A stretch of DNA of 64,000 nucleotides from JAFGOG01 sp034429215 (GCA_034429215.1 DAOUGI010000097.1:62001-126000); one strand, 5' to 3'; positions 35,181-44,500 are shown, numbered from the stretch's first letter. The notes: generated by a model from the letters alone, not told the origin. A program made the numbers and translations.

Positions 35181-36299
35181 ATGGCTCAATCCAAGATTCA
35201 CGTCAATGTGCGCAGCCCGGCTGAGGGAATCGGGATCCTGGACATTCAGGGAAAGATCACCGGTTCCGCCGAGGACGCGCTCTTTGCCTCCTGCGCGGCA
35301 GCCGGCAGCAACGCCCGGGCTATCGTCCTCAATTTGAGCGATGTGCAGTCGATCGACAGCCTCGGCGCCGGGGTCCTGATCGCGTTGCTGGCCCGCCTCC
35401 GCCGGCAGAGGCAGCGGCTGCTGGCCTATGGATCGAGCGAGCACTGCCGGCGAGCCTTTGAGCTGACCCACCTCGATGAGGTGGTGAGCCTATGCGCAGA
35501 CGAGGCCGCTGCGCTGCACAGTTTGATGCCTCCGGTGCCCGGCGCCCGGGTGGCGGCGCCTGCGGTTGGATCACAGGCGGTGCAAGTGGCAGAGCATCCG
35601 GGCGGGTGGGCCAATCCGGTGGACCGGCTCACCCTGCCGCCTGTGCCAGACGAGGCGATCAACATCAACACCGAGGGCAGGCACCCAACCGGCCCGGTGA
35701 GGGGATTTGGCTCGCTGTGGCGAAGGACCTACGCGATCCGCCTGGCCGGCTCCTCGGCGGCCCCGACGGACGTGGTGCGGGTCTGGAAGGAGCGCTTTGC
35801 CAGTTTCTGGCCGCCCAGTGGTCGCTATTACGGAGCTGACAAGCCGATCGAAGCCGGCGACGTGGCCTTGCTGAACCTGGCGGGCCCGGCAGGCATGACC
35901 ATCGCCACCGGCATCCGGGTCATCTATGCCGACGGCGAGTCGTTCTGCTTTATCAGCGCGGCGGGCCACATGTTCGGCGGCATGATCACCTTCAGTGCGC
36001 ACGAGGACAACGGCGCCTCTGTTGCCCAGGTCCAGGCGCTCCTGCGAGCCAGCGATCCTCTGTTCGAGATGGCAGTCCGGCTGGGTATTGCCACCAAGCC
36101 CGAGGATCGGTTCTGGCAGGGCGCGTTAAAGAACCTGGCAGCCCATTTTGGCGTCGAGGGGCAGCCCGTCAGTCAGCAGGCTGTCTTGCTCGATTCCAGT
36201 CTGCAGTGGTCGAGAGTGAAAAACCTCTGGTACAACGCGGCCATTCGCAACGGCCTTCACATGCCGGTGCGCTGGCTCCGAGGTCAGGGTGCGCAGTGA
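35181..36299 (+). CDS. STAS-domain protein with C-terminal DUF1990/START-like domain
   Basis: The 372-residue protein has an N-terminal STAS domain (ILDIQGKITGSAEDALF, IVLNLSDVQSIDSLGAGVLI with Ser in the usual phosphorylation position), as in anti-sigma-factor antagonists. A Pro-rich linker follows, then a domain of about 150 residues (GVRF-like IRVIYADGESFCFISAAGHM, QVQALLRASDPLFEMAVRLG) that I place tentatively with DUF1990/START-like lipid-binding proteins. The start at 35181 follows GGGAG. Its stop overlaps the GTG of the oxidoreductase gene, so the two are coupled. A partner-switching role is inferred; no kinase or sigma factor lies next to it. Confidence 0.7.
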   Translation: MAQSKIHVNVRSPAEGIGILDIQGKITGSAEDALFASCAAAGSNARAIVLNLSDVQSIDSLGAGVLIALLARLRRQRQRLLAYGSSEHCRRAFELTHLDEVVSLCADEAAALHSLMPPVPGARVAAPAVGSQAVQVAEHPGGWANPVDRLTLPPVPDEAININTEGRHPTGPVRGFGSLWRRTYAIRLAGSSAAPTDVVRVWKERFASFWPPSGRYYGADKPIEAGDVALLNLAGPAGMTIATGIRVIYADGESFCFISAAGHMFGGMITFSAHEDNGASVAQVQALLRASDPLFEMAVRLGIATKPEDRFWQGALKNLAAHFGVEGQPVSQQAVLLDSSLQWSRVKNLWYNAAIRNGLHMPVRWLRGQGAQ

Positions 36300-37711
36300 C
36301 CTATGATGCCGTGATCGTCGGCGCCGGCCCCAACGGCCTTTCGGCCGGCATCACCCTTGCCCGCGCCGGCAAGTCAGTCCTGCTGCTGGAAGCGAGGGAA
36401 ACGATCGGGGGAGGGACCCGCTCGGCCGAGTTGACCCTGCCCGGCTTTAGCCACGACATCTGCTCGGCCCTCCATCCCCTGGGAGTAGCCTCGCCCTTTT
36501 TCCGCGACCTGCCCCTTGCCCAGTACGGCCTGCAATGGATCTTTCCTCCTGTCTGCCTGGCCCATCCGCTCGACGACGGAACCGCCGTCCTGGTCCATGG
36601 CACGGTTGCCGAGACCGCGGCGGGCCTCGGCCCGGATACAGCCGCCTATCGCCGGCTGATGGAGCCGCTGGCGGCCGGCTGGCAGGGGCTGCTGCACGAC
36701 CTCCTCGGGCCGCTGCGCGTCCCGCGTCACCCATTGTTGATGGCCCGCTTTGGGCTGGCCGGGCTGCTGCCGGCCGTCACGCTGGCCCGCCGGGCCTTTC
36801 GCGGTGAGCGGGCTCGCGCTGTCCTGGCCGGCATGGCCTCGCACGCCATGATGCCCCTGACGAGGCCGGCCACGGCTGCCTTTGGGCTAGTGCTTGCCCT
36901 GGTGGCTCACGCGGTAGGCTGGCCAATGCCTCGCGGCGGCTCGCAGCGCATCCCAGATGCGCTCGGCGCCCATTTTCGGTCGTTGGGAGGCCAGATCATC
37001 ACCGGCAATCCCGTGCGCTCAATGGCCGACCTGCCGGACGCCCGAGCCATCCTGTTTGACACCTCACCCCGCCAGCTTGTCCAGATAGCAGGCGAACGGC
37101 TGCCGGCCGGCTACCGGCAGGCCTTGTCCCGCTACCGCTACGGACCCGGTGTCTTCAAGGCCGACTATGCGCTCGACGGCCCGATCCCCTGGCGGGCCCA
37201 AGAGTGCTTGCGCGCCGGCACAGTGCACGTCGGCGGCACCTTGGACGAGATCGCGGCAGCCGAAGCGGCCCCCTGGCGAGGGGAGCATCCGGAACGGCCG
37301 CTGGTGCTGGTAGCCCAGCAAAGCCTCTTCGATCCTGCCCGCGCCCCTGCGGGCAAGCACACGGTGTGGGCCTATTGTCACGTCCCTCACGGCTCGGCCG
37401 AGGACATGACCGACCGGCTTGAGGCACAGCTTGAGCGCTTTGCCCCGGGCTTTCGAGATCGCATCCTCGCCCGCCATACCCTCACGGCCGCCGACATGGA
37501 GGCCTACAACCCCAACTATGTCGGGGGCGATATCAACGCAGGCGTCCAAGACCTGCGCCAGCTCTTCACCCGGCCCGTGGCCCGTCTGGATCCTTACACG
37601 ACACCGGTGCGAGGTCTCTATCTCTGCTCGTCATCCACGCCGCCGGGAGGGGGCGTACACGGCCTGTGCGGCTACTATGCCGCGCAGGCCGCCCTGCGGC
37701 GCCTTTCCTAG
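36296..37711 (+). CDS. FAD-dependent oxidoreductase, phytoene-desaturase (CrtI/COG1233) family
   Basis: The 471-residue protein begins with the dinucleotide-binding motif AVIVGAGPNGLSAGITLARAG and ends with the family's C-terminal FAD segment (GLYLCSSSTPPGGGVHGLCG, then YYAA). No other carotenoid gene is nearby, so desaturation of a carotenoid is not supported; saturation or desaturation of another lipid or quinone is possible. The GTG at 36296 overlaps the STAS stop (GTGA). A signal peptide is absent. Confidence 0.85.
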   Translation: MTYDAVIVGAGPNGLSAGITLARAGKSVLLLEARETIGGGTRSAELTLPGFSHDICSALHPLGVASPFFRDLPLAQYGLQWIFPPVCLAHPLDDGTAVLVHGTVAETAAGLGPDTAAYRRLMEPLAAGWQGLLHDLLGPLRVPRHPLLMARFGLAGLLPAVTLARRAFRGERARAVLAGMASHAMMPLTRPATAAFGLVLALVAHAVGWPMPRGGSQRIPDALGAHFRSLGGQIITGNPVRSMADLPDARAILFDTSPRQLVQIAGERLPAGYRQALSRYRYGPGVFKADYALDGPIPWRAQECLRAGTVHVGGTLDEIAAAEAAPWRGEHPERPLVLVAQQSLFDPARAPAGKHTVWAYCHVPHGSAEDMTDRLEAQLERFAPGFRDRILARHTLTAADMEAYNPNYVGGDINAGVQDLRQLFTRPVARLDPYTTPVRGLYLCSSSTPPGGGVHGLCGYYAAQAALRRLS

Positions 37712-37761
37712 TCGCCGGACGATCCAAGTCGGACCACCTCCCATTTCCCCTGCCGCCTTCG

Positions 37762-37790
37762 TTGACGGCCGCGCCCGTTTGTGGTACACT
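37762..37790 (+). promoter_or_regulatory. Promoter of the repeat-rich secreted protein
   Basis: TTGACG and TACACT with a 17-bp spacer, about 22 bases before the AGGAGGAGGAG ribosome-binding site. Confidence 0.65.
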
Positions 37791-37818
37791 GGGCGCGTTG
37801 TTCCAAGGAGGAGGAGAA

Positions 37819-39849
37819 ATGCTCAGCACTAGGTCCGCTCTAGTCCTGGCCTGTTTGCTGCTGTTCTTTTGCCCCGCTTCGGCATCGGCTCAGCAGCCGC
37901 TCACCCTAGGCGTCCCGGTCGATGGCGCCCTGTCCGGCACCGGCGACCAGGAGTATTACGAGATATCCGTCGCCGCCGGGCTGCACCTGACCGTCGTCGT
38001 CGACGCCGCTGTCTACAACTCAAATTCCTACGAGCTCTACATCAAGTACGGCGCGCTGCCCACCCCCACCGACTATGACGACAAGGGCGACTCGCCCAAT
38101 GCCGACCAGGCGGTCGAGATCGCCTCGACCCAGGCCGGCACCTACTACATCCTGCTCCGCTCCGCCGCGGGCGGCGGCAGCTATACCATTGTCGCCCACG
38201 ACGGCACGACCTTCCCCACGCTGGCCGACGGCATCTCCCAGCCCGGCGAGCTCCAGTCCACCTACGACATCAAGTACTACCAGGTGCCGGCGATCGCCGG
38301 CGAGCACCTGATCGTCGTCCTGGACGCCTCCGTCTACAACTCGAACTCCTACGACCTCTACATCCGGTTCGGCGTGCTGCCTACCACCCTGATCTACGAC
38401 GACGCCGGCGATCTGCCTGACGCCGACCAGGCGGTCGAGATCCCCTCCACCCAGGCCGGCACCTACTACGTCATGATCCGCTCCACCGCGGGCGGCGACA
38501 ACTACACGATCACCGCCCACACCGCCGCCACCTTCCCCACCCTGACCGACGGCACGCCGTGGTCCGGCGAGCTCCAGTCCACCTACGACTGCAAGCTCTA
38601 CCAGATCACCGTCGCCGCCGGCGAGCACCTGATCGTCGTCCTCGACACCTCGGTCTACAACTCCAACTCCTACGACCTCTACATCCGGTTCGGCTCCCTG
38701 CCCACCACCCTCGTCTACGACGATGCCGGCGACCTGCCCGACGCCGACCAGGCGGTCGAGATCCCCTCCACCCAGACCGGCACCTACTACGTCATGATCC
38801 GCTCCGCCGCGGGCGGCGACAACTATACGATCACCGCCCACACCGCCGCCACCTTCCCCACCCTGGCCGACGGCACGCCCCGGCCCGGCGAGCTGCAATC
38901 CACCTACGACTGCAAGCTCTACCAGGTCACCGTCGCCGCCGGCGAGCACCTGATCGTCGTCCTCGACGCCTCGGTCTACAACTCGAACTCCTACGACCTC
39001 TACATCAGGTTCGGCTCCCTGCCCACCACCCTCGTCTACGACGACGCCGGCGACCTGCCCAACGCCGACCAGGCGGTCGAGATCCCCTCCACCCAGGCCG
39101 GCACCTACTACATCCTGATCCGCTCCACCGCGGGCGGCGACAACTATACGATCACCGCCCACACCGCCGGCACCTTCCCCACCCTGGCCGACGGCACACC
39201 GCGGCCCGGCGAGCTGCAATCCACCTACGACTGCAAGCTCTACCAGGTCACCGTCGCCGCCGGCGAGCATCTGATCGTCTTCCTCGACGCCTCGGTCTAC
39301 AACTCCAACTCCTACGACCTGTACATCAAGTTCGGCTCCCTGCCGACCACCCTTATCTACGACGATGCCGGCGACCTGCCCAACGCCGACCAGGCGGTCG
39401 AGATCCCCTCCACCCAGGTTGGTACCTACTACATCCTGATCCGCTCCGCCTCTGGTGGCGGCGACTATGTCGTCACCGCCCACACCGCCGGCACCTTCCC
39501 CACCCTGATCCCCGGCGTGCCAAAACCCGGTGAGCTCCAATCCACCTACGACGTCAAATTCTACCAGATCACCGTCGCTGCGGACGAGGACCTGGTAGTT
39601 ATTCTTGACGGCGCGTCCAACTATAACCACTACGACCTTTACCTGCGCTTTGGCGCGCTGCCCACCACGTTGGTATACGACGCCAAGGGCGCCGGCGCCT
39701 ACGCCGACCAGCGGATCGAGGTCAACCCCACCCAGGCCGGCGCCTACTACCTGATGATCCGCTCCACCTCGGGCGGCGGCGCCTATACCCTGCGGGCCAG
39801 TCTCGTCCGTTGCCGCATCTTCCTGCCGGCTGTCGTGAAAAGCTACTAG
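37819..39849 (+). CDS. Secreted protein with six PPC-like beta-sandwich repeats
   Basis: The 676-residue protein has a clear signal peptide (SALVLACLLLFFCPASASA). Six repeats of 107 residues follow, each with a YNSNSYDLYIRFG block, a YDDAGDLPDADQAVEI block and TYYVMIRSTAGGDNYTITAH, the pattern of bacterial pre-peptidase C-terminal-like beta-sandwiches. The first and last copies are the most diverged. It ends CRIFLPAVVKSY, the LPxVVK-type tail seen on another secreted protein in this window. A cell-surface adhesive or binding role is inferred. The methyltransferase gene follows by 53 bases. Confidence 0.85.
   Translation: MLSTRSALVLACLLLFFCPASASAQQPLTLGVPVDGALSGTGDQEYYEISVAAGLHLTVVVDAAVYNSNSYELYIKYGALPTPTDYDDKGDSPNADQAVEIASTQAGTYYILLRSAAGGGSYTIVAHDGTTFPTLADGISQPGELQSTYDIKYYQVPAIAGEHLIVVLDASVYNSNSYDLYIRFGVLPTTLIYDDAGDLPDADQAVEIPSTQAGTYYVMIRSTAGGDNYTITAHTAATFPTLTDGTPWSGELQSTYDCKLYQITVAAGEHLIVVLDTSVYNSNSYDLYIRFGSLPTTLVYDDAGDLPDADQAVEIPSTQTGTYYVMIRSAAGGDNYTITAHTAATFPTLADGTPRPGELQSTYDCKLYQVTVAAGEHLIVVLDASVYNSNSYDLYIRFGSLPTTLVYDDAGDLPNADQAVEIPSTQAGTYYILIRSTAGGDNYTITAHTAGTFPTLADGTPRPGELQSTYDCKLYQVTVAAGEHLIVFLDASVYNSNSYDLYIKFGSLPTTLIYDDAGDLPNADQAVEIPSTQVGTYYILIRSASGGGDYVVTAHTAGTFPTLIPGVPKPGELQSTYDVKFYQITVAADEDLVVILDGASNYNHYDLYLRFGALPTTLVYDAKGAGAYADQRIEVNPTQAGAYYLMIRSTSGGGAYTLRASLVRCRIFLPAVVKSY
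38209..39813 (+). repeat. Five tandem 321-bp coding repeats
   Basis: Copies start at 38209, 38530, 38851, 39172 and 39493 with exact 321-bp periodicity (ACCTTCCCCAC marks each). The middle copies are nearly identical at DNA level, which points to recent duplication or gene conversion. They encode repeats 2-6 of the secreted protein. Confidence 0.9.
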
Positions 39850-39902
39850 AGGCTGTTACCTCACGCGCCCGGCTTGTCGGAAAGCAAACAGGAGACCGCT
39901 GC

Positions 39903-40733
39903 ATGATGAACTACGATCCCGATTGGGTCAAATCCTATTACGACCAATACGGCACCAAAGAGTGGCAGCGGTGGGATGCCAGCCTCGTCGAGCAGGTCAA
40001 GCTCGAGGTGCACCTCCACTACCTCCGCGCCTGCCTCCGCGCGGATGACCGCATCCTGGAGATCGGCGCGGGTCCCGGCAGATTCACCCAACACCTGGCC
40101 GGCATCTCCAACCGGATCGTGGTTGCCGACATCTCGCCGGTGCAGCTCCGGCTCAATCGAGACAACGCCCAGGTGTTGGGCTACGACAAGTCGGTGGAGC
40201 GCTGGGCAGAGTGCGACATCTGCGACCTGCGCCCTCACTTTGGCGACGCCGAGTTTGACGCCGTCGTCTGTTACGGAGGGCCGCTCAGCTACGTCTTTGA
40301 TCGGCGCGACAGGGCCATCTCCGAGCTGCTGCGCGTCGCCAGGCCGGGCGGCAGGCTCTTGCTCGGCGTGATGAGCTTGTGGGGGACCGTCCACCAGTTC
40401 CTGCCTGATGTTCTGACCCTGGATCCTGCCGTTAACCAGGATATCATGGCCACGGGCGATCTGGGGCCTGCCGTGGGCGCCCACTTTTGCCACATGTATC
40501 GGGCCGCCGAGCTCAGGCAGTGCCTGGAGCAGGCGGGGGCAGTCGTCGAGATCCTGTCGGCCAGCGACTGTCTGTCGGCCACCTGGGCCGAACGCCTGGG
40601 CGACGTCTACCAGGACGAGGCGGCCTGGCGGTTCCTGATAGATATGGAGATACAAGCCTGTTGCGAGCCCGGCTGCCTTGACATGGGCACGCACCTGATC
40701 GCCGTCTGCCGGAAGCCGGGGGTGGAACGATGA
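39903..40733 (+). CDS. Class I SAM-dependent methyltransferase
   Basis: This 276-residue protein has SAM motif I ILEIGAGPGRFTQHLAG, motif II VVADISPVQLRLN, an acidic residue in ECDICDL, and VARPGGRLLLGVMSL after motif IV. The substrate is unknown. The start at 39903 lies eight bases after AGGAG; a second ATG follows at once. Its stop overlaps the start of the phosphotransferase gene (ATGA), so the two are translationally coupled and may modify the same small molecule. Confidence 0.85.
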   Translation: MMNYDPDWVKSYYDQYGTKEWQRWDASLVEQVKLEVHLHYLRACLRADDRILEIGAGPGRFTQHLAGISNRIVVADISPVQLRLNRDNAQVLGYDKSVERWAECDICDLRPHFGDAEFDAVVCYGGPLSYVFDRRDRAISELLRVARPGGRLLLGVMSLWGTVHQFLPDVLTLDPAVNQDIMATGDLGPAVGAHFCHMYRAAELRQCLEQAGAVVEILSASDCLSATWAERLGDVYQDEAAWRFLIDMEIQACCEPGCLDMGTHLIAVCRKPGVER

Positions 40734-41716
40734 GCCATCCTTTCCCTGCACTCGCCTCTATCCTTTCTCCCCAAGCCTTGATCGACCGGGTGTTGCCCGG
40801 CTTTGCGGTGGGCGAGATCGCCGAGTGCCGGCTCTACTCTACCGGCTTTAACCACACCTACCGGCTCACAACCGCTGCGGGGTCCACCTACTACCTGCGC
40901 GCCTACCGCCGTGGCTGGCGCACCCTGGACGACATCCGCTACGAGATCGATCTCCTCAACCACCTGAAGCACAAAAGCTTTCCGGCGGCGCAGCCGGTGC
41001 CCTGCCGCGACGGCCAATACTATTGCGCCGTGCCCGCTCCCGAGGGGCGGCGTTACCTGGCTCTCTTCACCGAGGCCCCCGGCCATGAGGTCTCGTACGA
41101 TCGCGAGCCCGAGCAGGTGGCCAAGCGCTACGGCCAGGCTGTAGCCCGCATGCACAACGCCCTCGACGACTTTTCCAGCCCGCACCCCCGCTTCCGCCTC
41201 GACCTCGCCTATTTCGTCGACCGGCCCCTGCCCTACATACAACCGTTCCTGGCCCATCGCCCCGACGATTGGGCCTACGTGCAGCACTTTGCCGCCGCCC
41301 TGCGCGACCGGCTCCTGCGACTGCCTGCCGGCCAGCTTGAGCAGGGCGCCTGCCACGGTGACCTTCAGGGCTACCATGCCAACGTGGCCCCCGACGGCGC
41401 CTTGACCTTCTTCGACTTTGACTGCGGCGGCTACGGCTACCGAGCCTACGATCTGGCCGTATTTTTGTGGTGCTGCCGCCTCCAGGACGCCGTCGCCGCC
41501 CGCTGGGCCCCATTTCTGCAAGCCTACCGGGAAACGCGGCCCCTGAGTGATCTGGATGTGCAAGCCGTCCCATTGTTCGTCTGCGCCCGTTACCTGTGGC
41601 ACATAGGCGTACACACCCAAAACGCCCCAGATTGGGGCATCGACTTTCTCAACAACGACTACTGGGCCACCCACCTCAAGCGCTTGCGAGACGCCGAATC
41701 CGACTACCTGACTTAG
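40730..41716 (+). CDS. APH/homoserine-kinase-type phosphotransferase
   Basis: The 328-residue kinase has TYYLRAYRRGW near the N terminus, the catalytic CHGDLQGYHAN (HGDxxxxN) and FFDFDCGGYGYRAYDLA (metal-binding DFD) near the C-terminal half. It belongs to the aminoglycoside phosphotransferase and SrkA-like group; homoserine, choline or an antibiotic are all possible substrates. It is coupled to the upstream methyltransferase gene by an ATGA overlap. Confidence 0.85.
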   Translation: MSHPFPALASILSPQALIDRVLPGFAVGEIAECRLYSTGFNHTYRLTTAAGSTYYLRAYRRGWRTLDDIRYEIDLLNHLKHKSFPAAQPVPCRDGQYYCAVPAPEGRRYLALFTEAPGHEVSYDREPEQVAKRYGQAVARMHNALDDFSSPHPRFRLDLAYFVDRPLPYIQPFLAHRPDDWAYVQHFAAALRDRLLRLPAGQLEQGACHGDLQGYHANVAPDGALTFFDFDCGGYGYRAYDLAVFLWCCRLQDAVAARWAPFLQAYRETRPLSDLDVQAVPLFVCARYLWHIGVHTQNAPDWGIDFLNNDYWATHLKRLRDAESDYLT

Positions 41717-41779
41717 CCTTCGCCCTTCTCGTGGCGAAAGCCTGGATTTCGCGACAGCCCCAGGCGATCCAACGCCCTT

Positions 41780-41808
41780 TTGACAACCGGCAGGAATCAT
41801 GCTAGACT
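41780..41808 (+). promoter_or_regulatory. Promoter of the NLR-like gene
   Basis: TTGACA and TAGACT with a 17-bp spacer and TGC before the -10. The leader is about 110 bases. The gene is therefore transcribed independently of the upstream kinase. Confidence 0.65.
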
Positions 41809-41925
41809 GCAACCCGGCGCACATCGGGTGTCAATCAAAGGTCAGGCAGCGCTGCGGCAGGGGTATTCTCCTGCCCGTGCGTCGCTCCATGCCGGCCAGA
41901 ACCACCTTGCGATCAGGAGAGGGAC

Positions 41926-44439
41926 ATGCCGGACGAGGAAGAAGCGTACAGCACCGCCGCGATGCGCAGGCTGCTGACGGTGGCGTTTGACGATCCCGGC
42001 CTGGACGCCTTCGCCATGGACAGCTACCCCGAGGTGTACGACCGGTTCAGCCGCGGTCTGCGCAAGGACGAAAAAACCACCCTGCTGCTGGACCACTGCC
42101 GGCGGACAGAGGGAGAGCTGGAGCGGCTGTCGGCGGCGGTCCAGGCGCGGGTGCCGTGGACCTACCTTCCGCCTCGCCCGCCCGACCCCGCCGAGCTGGC
42201 CGAGCCTGGATCCAGGCTGCCGGGCTGGCGGCTGCCCTTCCTGCGCAACGCCCTCTTCACCGGCCGCATTGGCCCTCTCAAGGCCCTGGCCCAGGTCCTT
42301 CTTCACACCCCGACCGGTTCCCTCTCCAGCCCGGTCGCCCAAGTTGTTCATGCCATGGGCGGCGCCGGCAAGACCCAGCTCGCCGTCGAGTTCACCTACC
42401 GCTACGGCCGCTTTTTCCACGGCGTCCACTGGCTCAACGCCGTCCAGCCATCGTCGCTCGAGGCCCAAGTGGCCGAGTGCGGCCTGGCCATGGGCCTTCC
42501 CAACTGGCCCGACCGGCAGCCGGAGCAGGTCGCCCGCACCCTCGGGGCATGGAGCGAGAGCGGCCCCCGCTTGATCGTCCTCGACAACATCGAAGACGTG
42601 CCGGTGGCGCGCGACTGGCTCGCCCGCCTGGCCGCCGGCGGAACCATGCGCCTGCTTCTGACCTCCCGGCGCAGGAGCTGGCCGGCCGACCTGGGCCTGA
42701 TCCCCCTGCCGTTGGAGCTTTTCAGCCCTGCCGAAAGCTTGGCCTTCCTGCGCCGCTACCTGCCCACCGCGGCCGATCAGGATCTCCACGCCCTGGCCGA
42801 GCGGTTGGGCCATCTGCCCCTGGCCCTCGAGCTGGCCGGCCGCTACCTGGCCGACCTGCCTCGCCTGCCGGTAGCCGGCTATACCGCCCGGATGCGCGAC
42901 GCCCTCGGCGATCCATCGATGAACAACTGGCTGGCCGAGCTGGGCAACCCCACTGGCCACGACCTCGACCTCGCCGCTACCTTTGCCCTGAGCTGGCAGC
43001 GCGTCACCGGTCCCGAAGGTCCCGCGGCCCGCCGCCTCTTTGCCATCGCCGGCTGGTGCGCTCCCAACCAGCCCATCCCCTGCCAGGTCCTGGAGCAAGC
43101 TGCCGGGCTGGACGTCGAGAGCTGCGATCAGGCCGCCGGGCTCCTGGCCCGCCTGGGTCTGGTTGACTGGGAAAATCGGCTGGCAGGGCCGGCCCTCCAC
43201 CCCCTCCTGGCCGAGTTCGGCCGCAAGCTGGAGGCAGACGGCGCCCCGCTGGTGGCGCTGGTCAACGCCTTGATGGAGATTGCCTACCAAGCCAACGACA
43301 CGGGCCTGCCGGCGCAGTTTGTCCCGCTGCGGCCTCACATTGAGGCCGCCGTGGCCTGGGCCGACGAGGTCGGGCTGGAGACGGCCGGAGTGCTGTGGAA
43401 CGAGCTGGGCTCCCACCGCCACAAGGTGGCCGACTATGCCGGGGCGCGGGCCGCCTACGAACGGGCGCTGGCGATCTTTCAACGAGCGTTGGGATCCGAC
43501 GATCCCAACGTGACAGCCTTGGTCAACAACCTGGGGCTGGTGCTCCAGGACATGGGCGACCTGGCCGGCGCGCGGGCCGCCTTTGAGCAGGCCCTGCGCA
43601 TCGACGAGCAGGCCTACGGCCCCGACCATCCGGCCATCGCCGCAGACGTCAACAACCTGGGGAGTGCCCTCAAGGTCCTGGGCGACCTGGCCGGCGCGCG
43701 GGCCGCCTTCGAGCGGGCGCTGCGCATCGACGAGCAGGCCAAAGGCCCCGACCATCCCGACGTCGCCACCGACGTAAACAACCTGGGGAGCGTGCTCCAC
43801 GACCTGGGCGACCTGGCCGGCGCGCGGGCCGCCTTCGAGCGGGCCCTGCGCATCGGTGAGCACTCCTATGGCCCCGACCATCCGGCCATCGCCCCCGACA
43901 TTAACAACCTGGGTCGGTTGCTCCACGACCTGGGTGACCTGGCCGGCGCGCGGGCCGCCTTTGAGCGGGCTCTGCGCATCGACGAGCAGGTCTACGGCCT
44001 CGACCATCCCGACGTCGCCAGGGACGTCAACAACCTCGGTGGCGTGCTCCAGGCCCTGGGCGACCTGGCCGGGGCGCAAGCCGCTTTTGAGCGCGCGCTG
44101 GCCATCGACGAGCGAGCCTGCGGCCCCGGCCACCCGGACGTCGCCAGGGACGTCAACAACCTTGGCGGTGTGCTCCAGGCCCTGGGTGACCTGGCTGGGA
44201 CGCGGGCGGCGTACGAGCGCGCGCTGGCCATCTGGCAATCGGCCTACGGCCAAGAGCACATCCAGGTAGCCATAGCCCACAACAACCTTGGGCTGGTGCT
44301 ACCGGCCTTTGGCGACCTGGCCGGGGCGCGGGCCGAGTTCGAGCAGGCGTTGGCTATCCTGGTCAAGCTCTTGCCGCCCGACCATCCCCTTATCCAGATC
44401 GCGCGACGCAACCTGTCTGAGGCCAATGCACTTACCTAA
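41926..44439 (+). CDS. NLR-like protein: effector-associated domain, NB-ARC NTPase, TPR repeats
   Basis: This 837-residue protein has three parts. Residues about 12-76 (MRRLLTVAFDDPGLDAFAMD, then YPEVYDRFSRGLRKDEKTT) match the death-like effector-associated domains (EAD) of bacterial conflict systems. The NB-ARC STAND NTPase follows, with P-loop HAMGGAGKTQLA near 142-153, Walker B LIVLDNIEDV, LLLTSRRR and the LGHLPLALELAG (GLPLA) motif. From about residue 490 come kinesin-light-chain-type TPRs (DLAGARAAFERALRIDEQA). STAND proteins of this design sense a ligand through the repeats and recruit a partner through EAD-EAD contact. No effector domain is present in cis. AGGAGAGGG precedes the ATG. 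Confidence 0.85.
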   Translation: MPDEEEAYSTAAMRRLLTVAFDDPGLDAFAMDSYPEVYDRFSRGLRKDEKTTLLLDHCRRTEGELERLSAAVQARVPWTYLPPRPPDPAELAEPGSRLPGWRLPFLRNALFTGRIGPLKALAQVLLHTPTGSLSSPVAQVVHAMGGAGKTQLAVEFTYRYGRFFHGVHWLNAVQPSSLEAQVAECGLAMGLPNWPDRQPEQVARTLGAWSESGPRLIVLDNIEDVPVARDWLARLAAGGTMRLLLTSRRRSWPADLGLIPLPLELFSPAESLAFLRRYLPTAADQDLHALAERLGHLPLALELAGRYLADLPRLPVAGYTARMRDALGDPSMNNWLAELGNPTGHDLDLAATFALSWQRVTGPEGPAARRLFAIAGWCAPNQPIPCQVLEQAAGLDVESCDQAAGLLARLGLVDWENRLAGPALHPLLAEFGRKLEADGAPLVALVNALMEIAYQANDTGLPAQFVPLRPHIEAAVAWADEVGLETAGVLWNELGSHRHKVADYAGARAAYERALAIFQRALGSDDPNVTALVNNLGLVLQDMGDLAGARAAFEQALRIDEQAYGPDHPAIAADVNNLGSALKVLGDLAGARAAFERALRIDEQAKGPDHPDVATDVNNLGSVLHDLGDLAGARAAFERALRIGEHSYGPDHPAIAPDINNLGRLLHDLGDLAGARAAFERALRIDEQVYGLDHPDVARDVNNLGGVLQALGDLAGAQAAFERALAIDERACGPGHPDVARDVNNLGGVLQALGDLAGTRAAYERALAIWQSAYGQEHIQVAIAHNNLGLVLPAFGDLAGARAEFEQALAILVKLLPPDHPLIQIARRNLSEANALT
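43432..44439 (+). repeat. Eight 126-bp tandem repeats encoding TPRs
   Basis: The GACCTGGCCGG block starts at 43558, 43684, 43810, 43936, 44062, 44188 and 44314, with a diverged copy at 43432; spacing is exactly 126 bp (42 codons). Several copies are nearly identical in DNA. Confidence 0.88.
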
Positions 44440-44467
44440 AGTGATGCTAAAGTGAAACCCACACGCC

Positions 44468-44500
44468 GGTGCGTTGCGCCTGCTGTTGATGCAACGCACC
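44468..44500. terminator. Hairpin between the NLR-like and GNAT genes
   Basis: GGTGCGTTGC pairs with GCAACGCACC around 13 bases. There is no T-run, so a weak terminator or mRNA-processing hairpin is possible. It stands just before the ribosome-binding site of the GNAT gene. Confidence 0.4.

Noticed and set aside
38020..39630. 536-codon minus-strand frame rich in Gly and Val
   Set aside because: Antisense shadow of the 321-bp coding repeats; the plus strand has a signal peptide and recognisable repeats.
41842..44280. 812-codon minus-strand frame
   Set aside because: It is antisense to the NLR-like gene and exists because the GC-rich 126-bp repeats lack stops on the other strand. The plus strand has clear NB-ARC motifs, a promoter and a ribosome-binding site.
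37900..44440. Regularly spaced repeats that could suggest a CRISPR array
   Set aside because: The periods of 321 and 126 bp are multiples of three inside protein genes, there are no unique spacers of 30-40 bp, and no cas gene is present.
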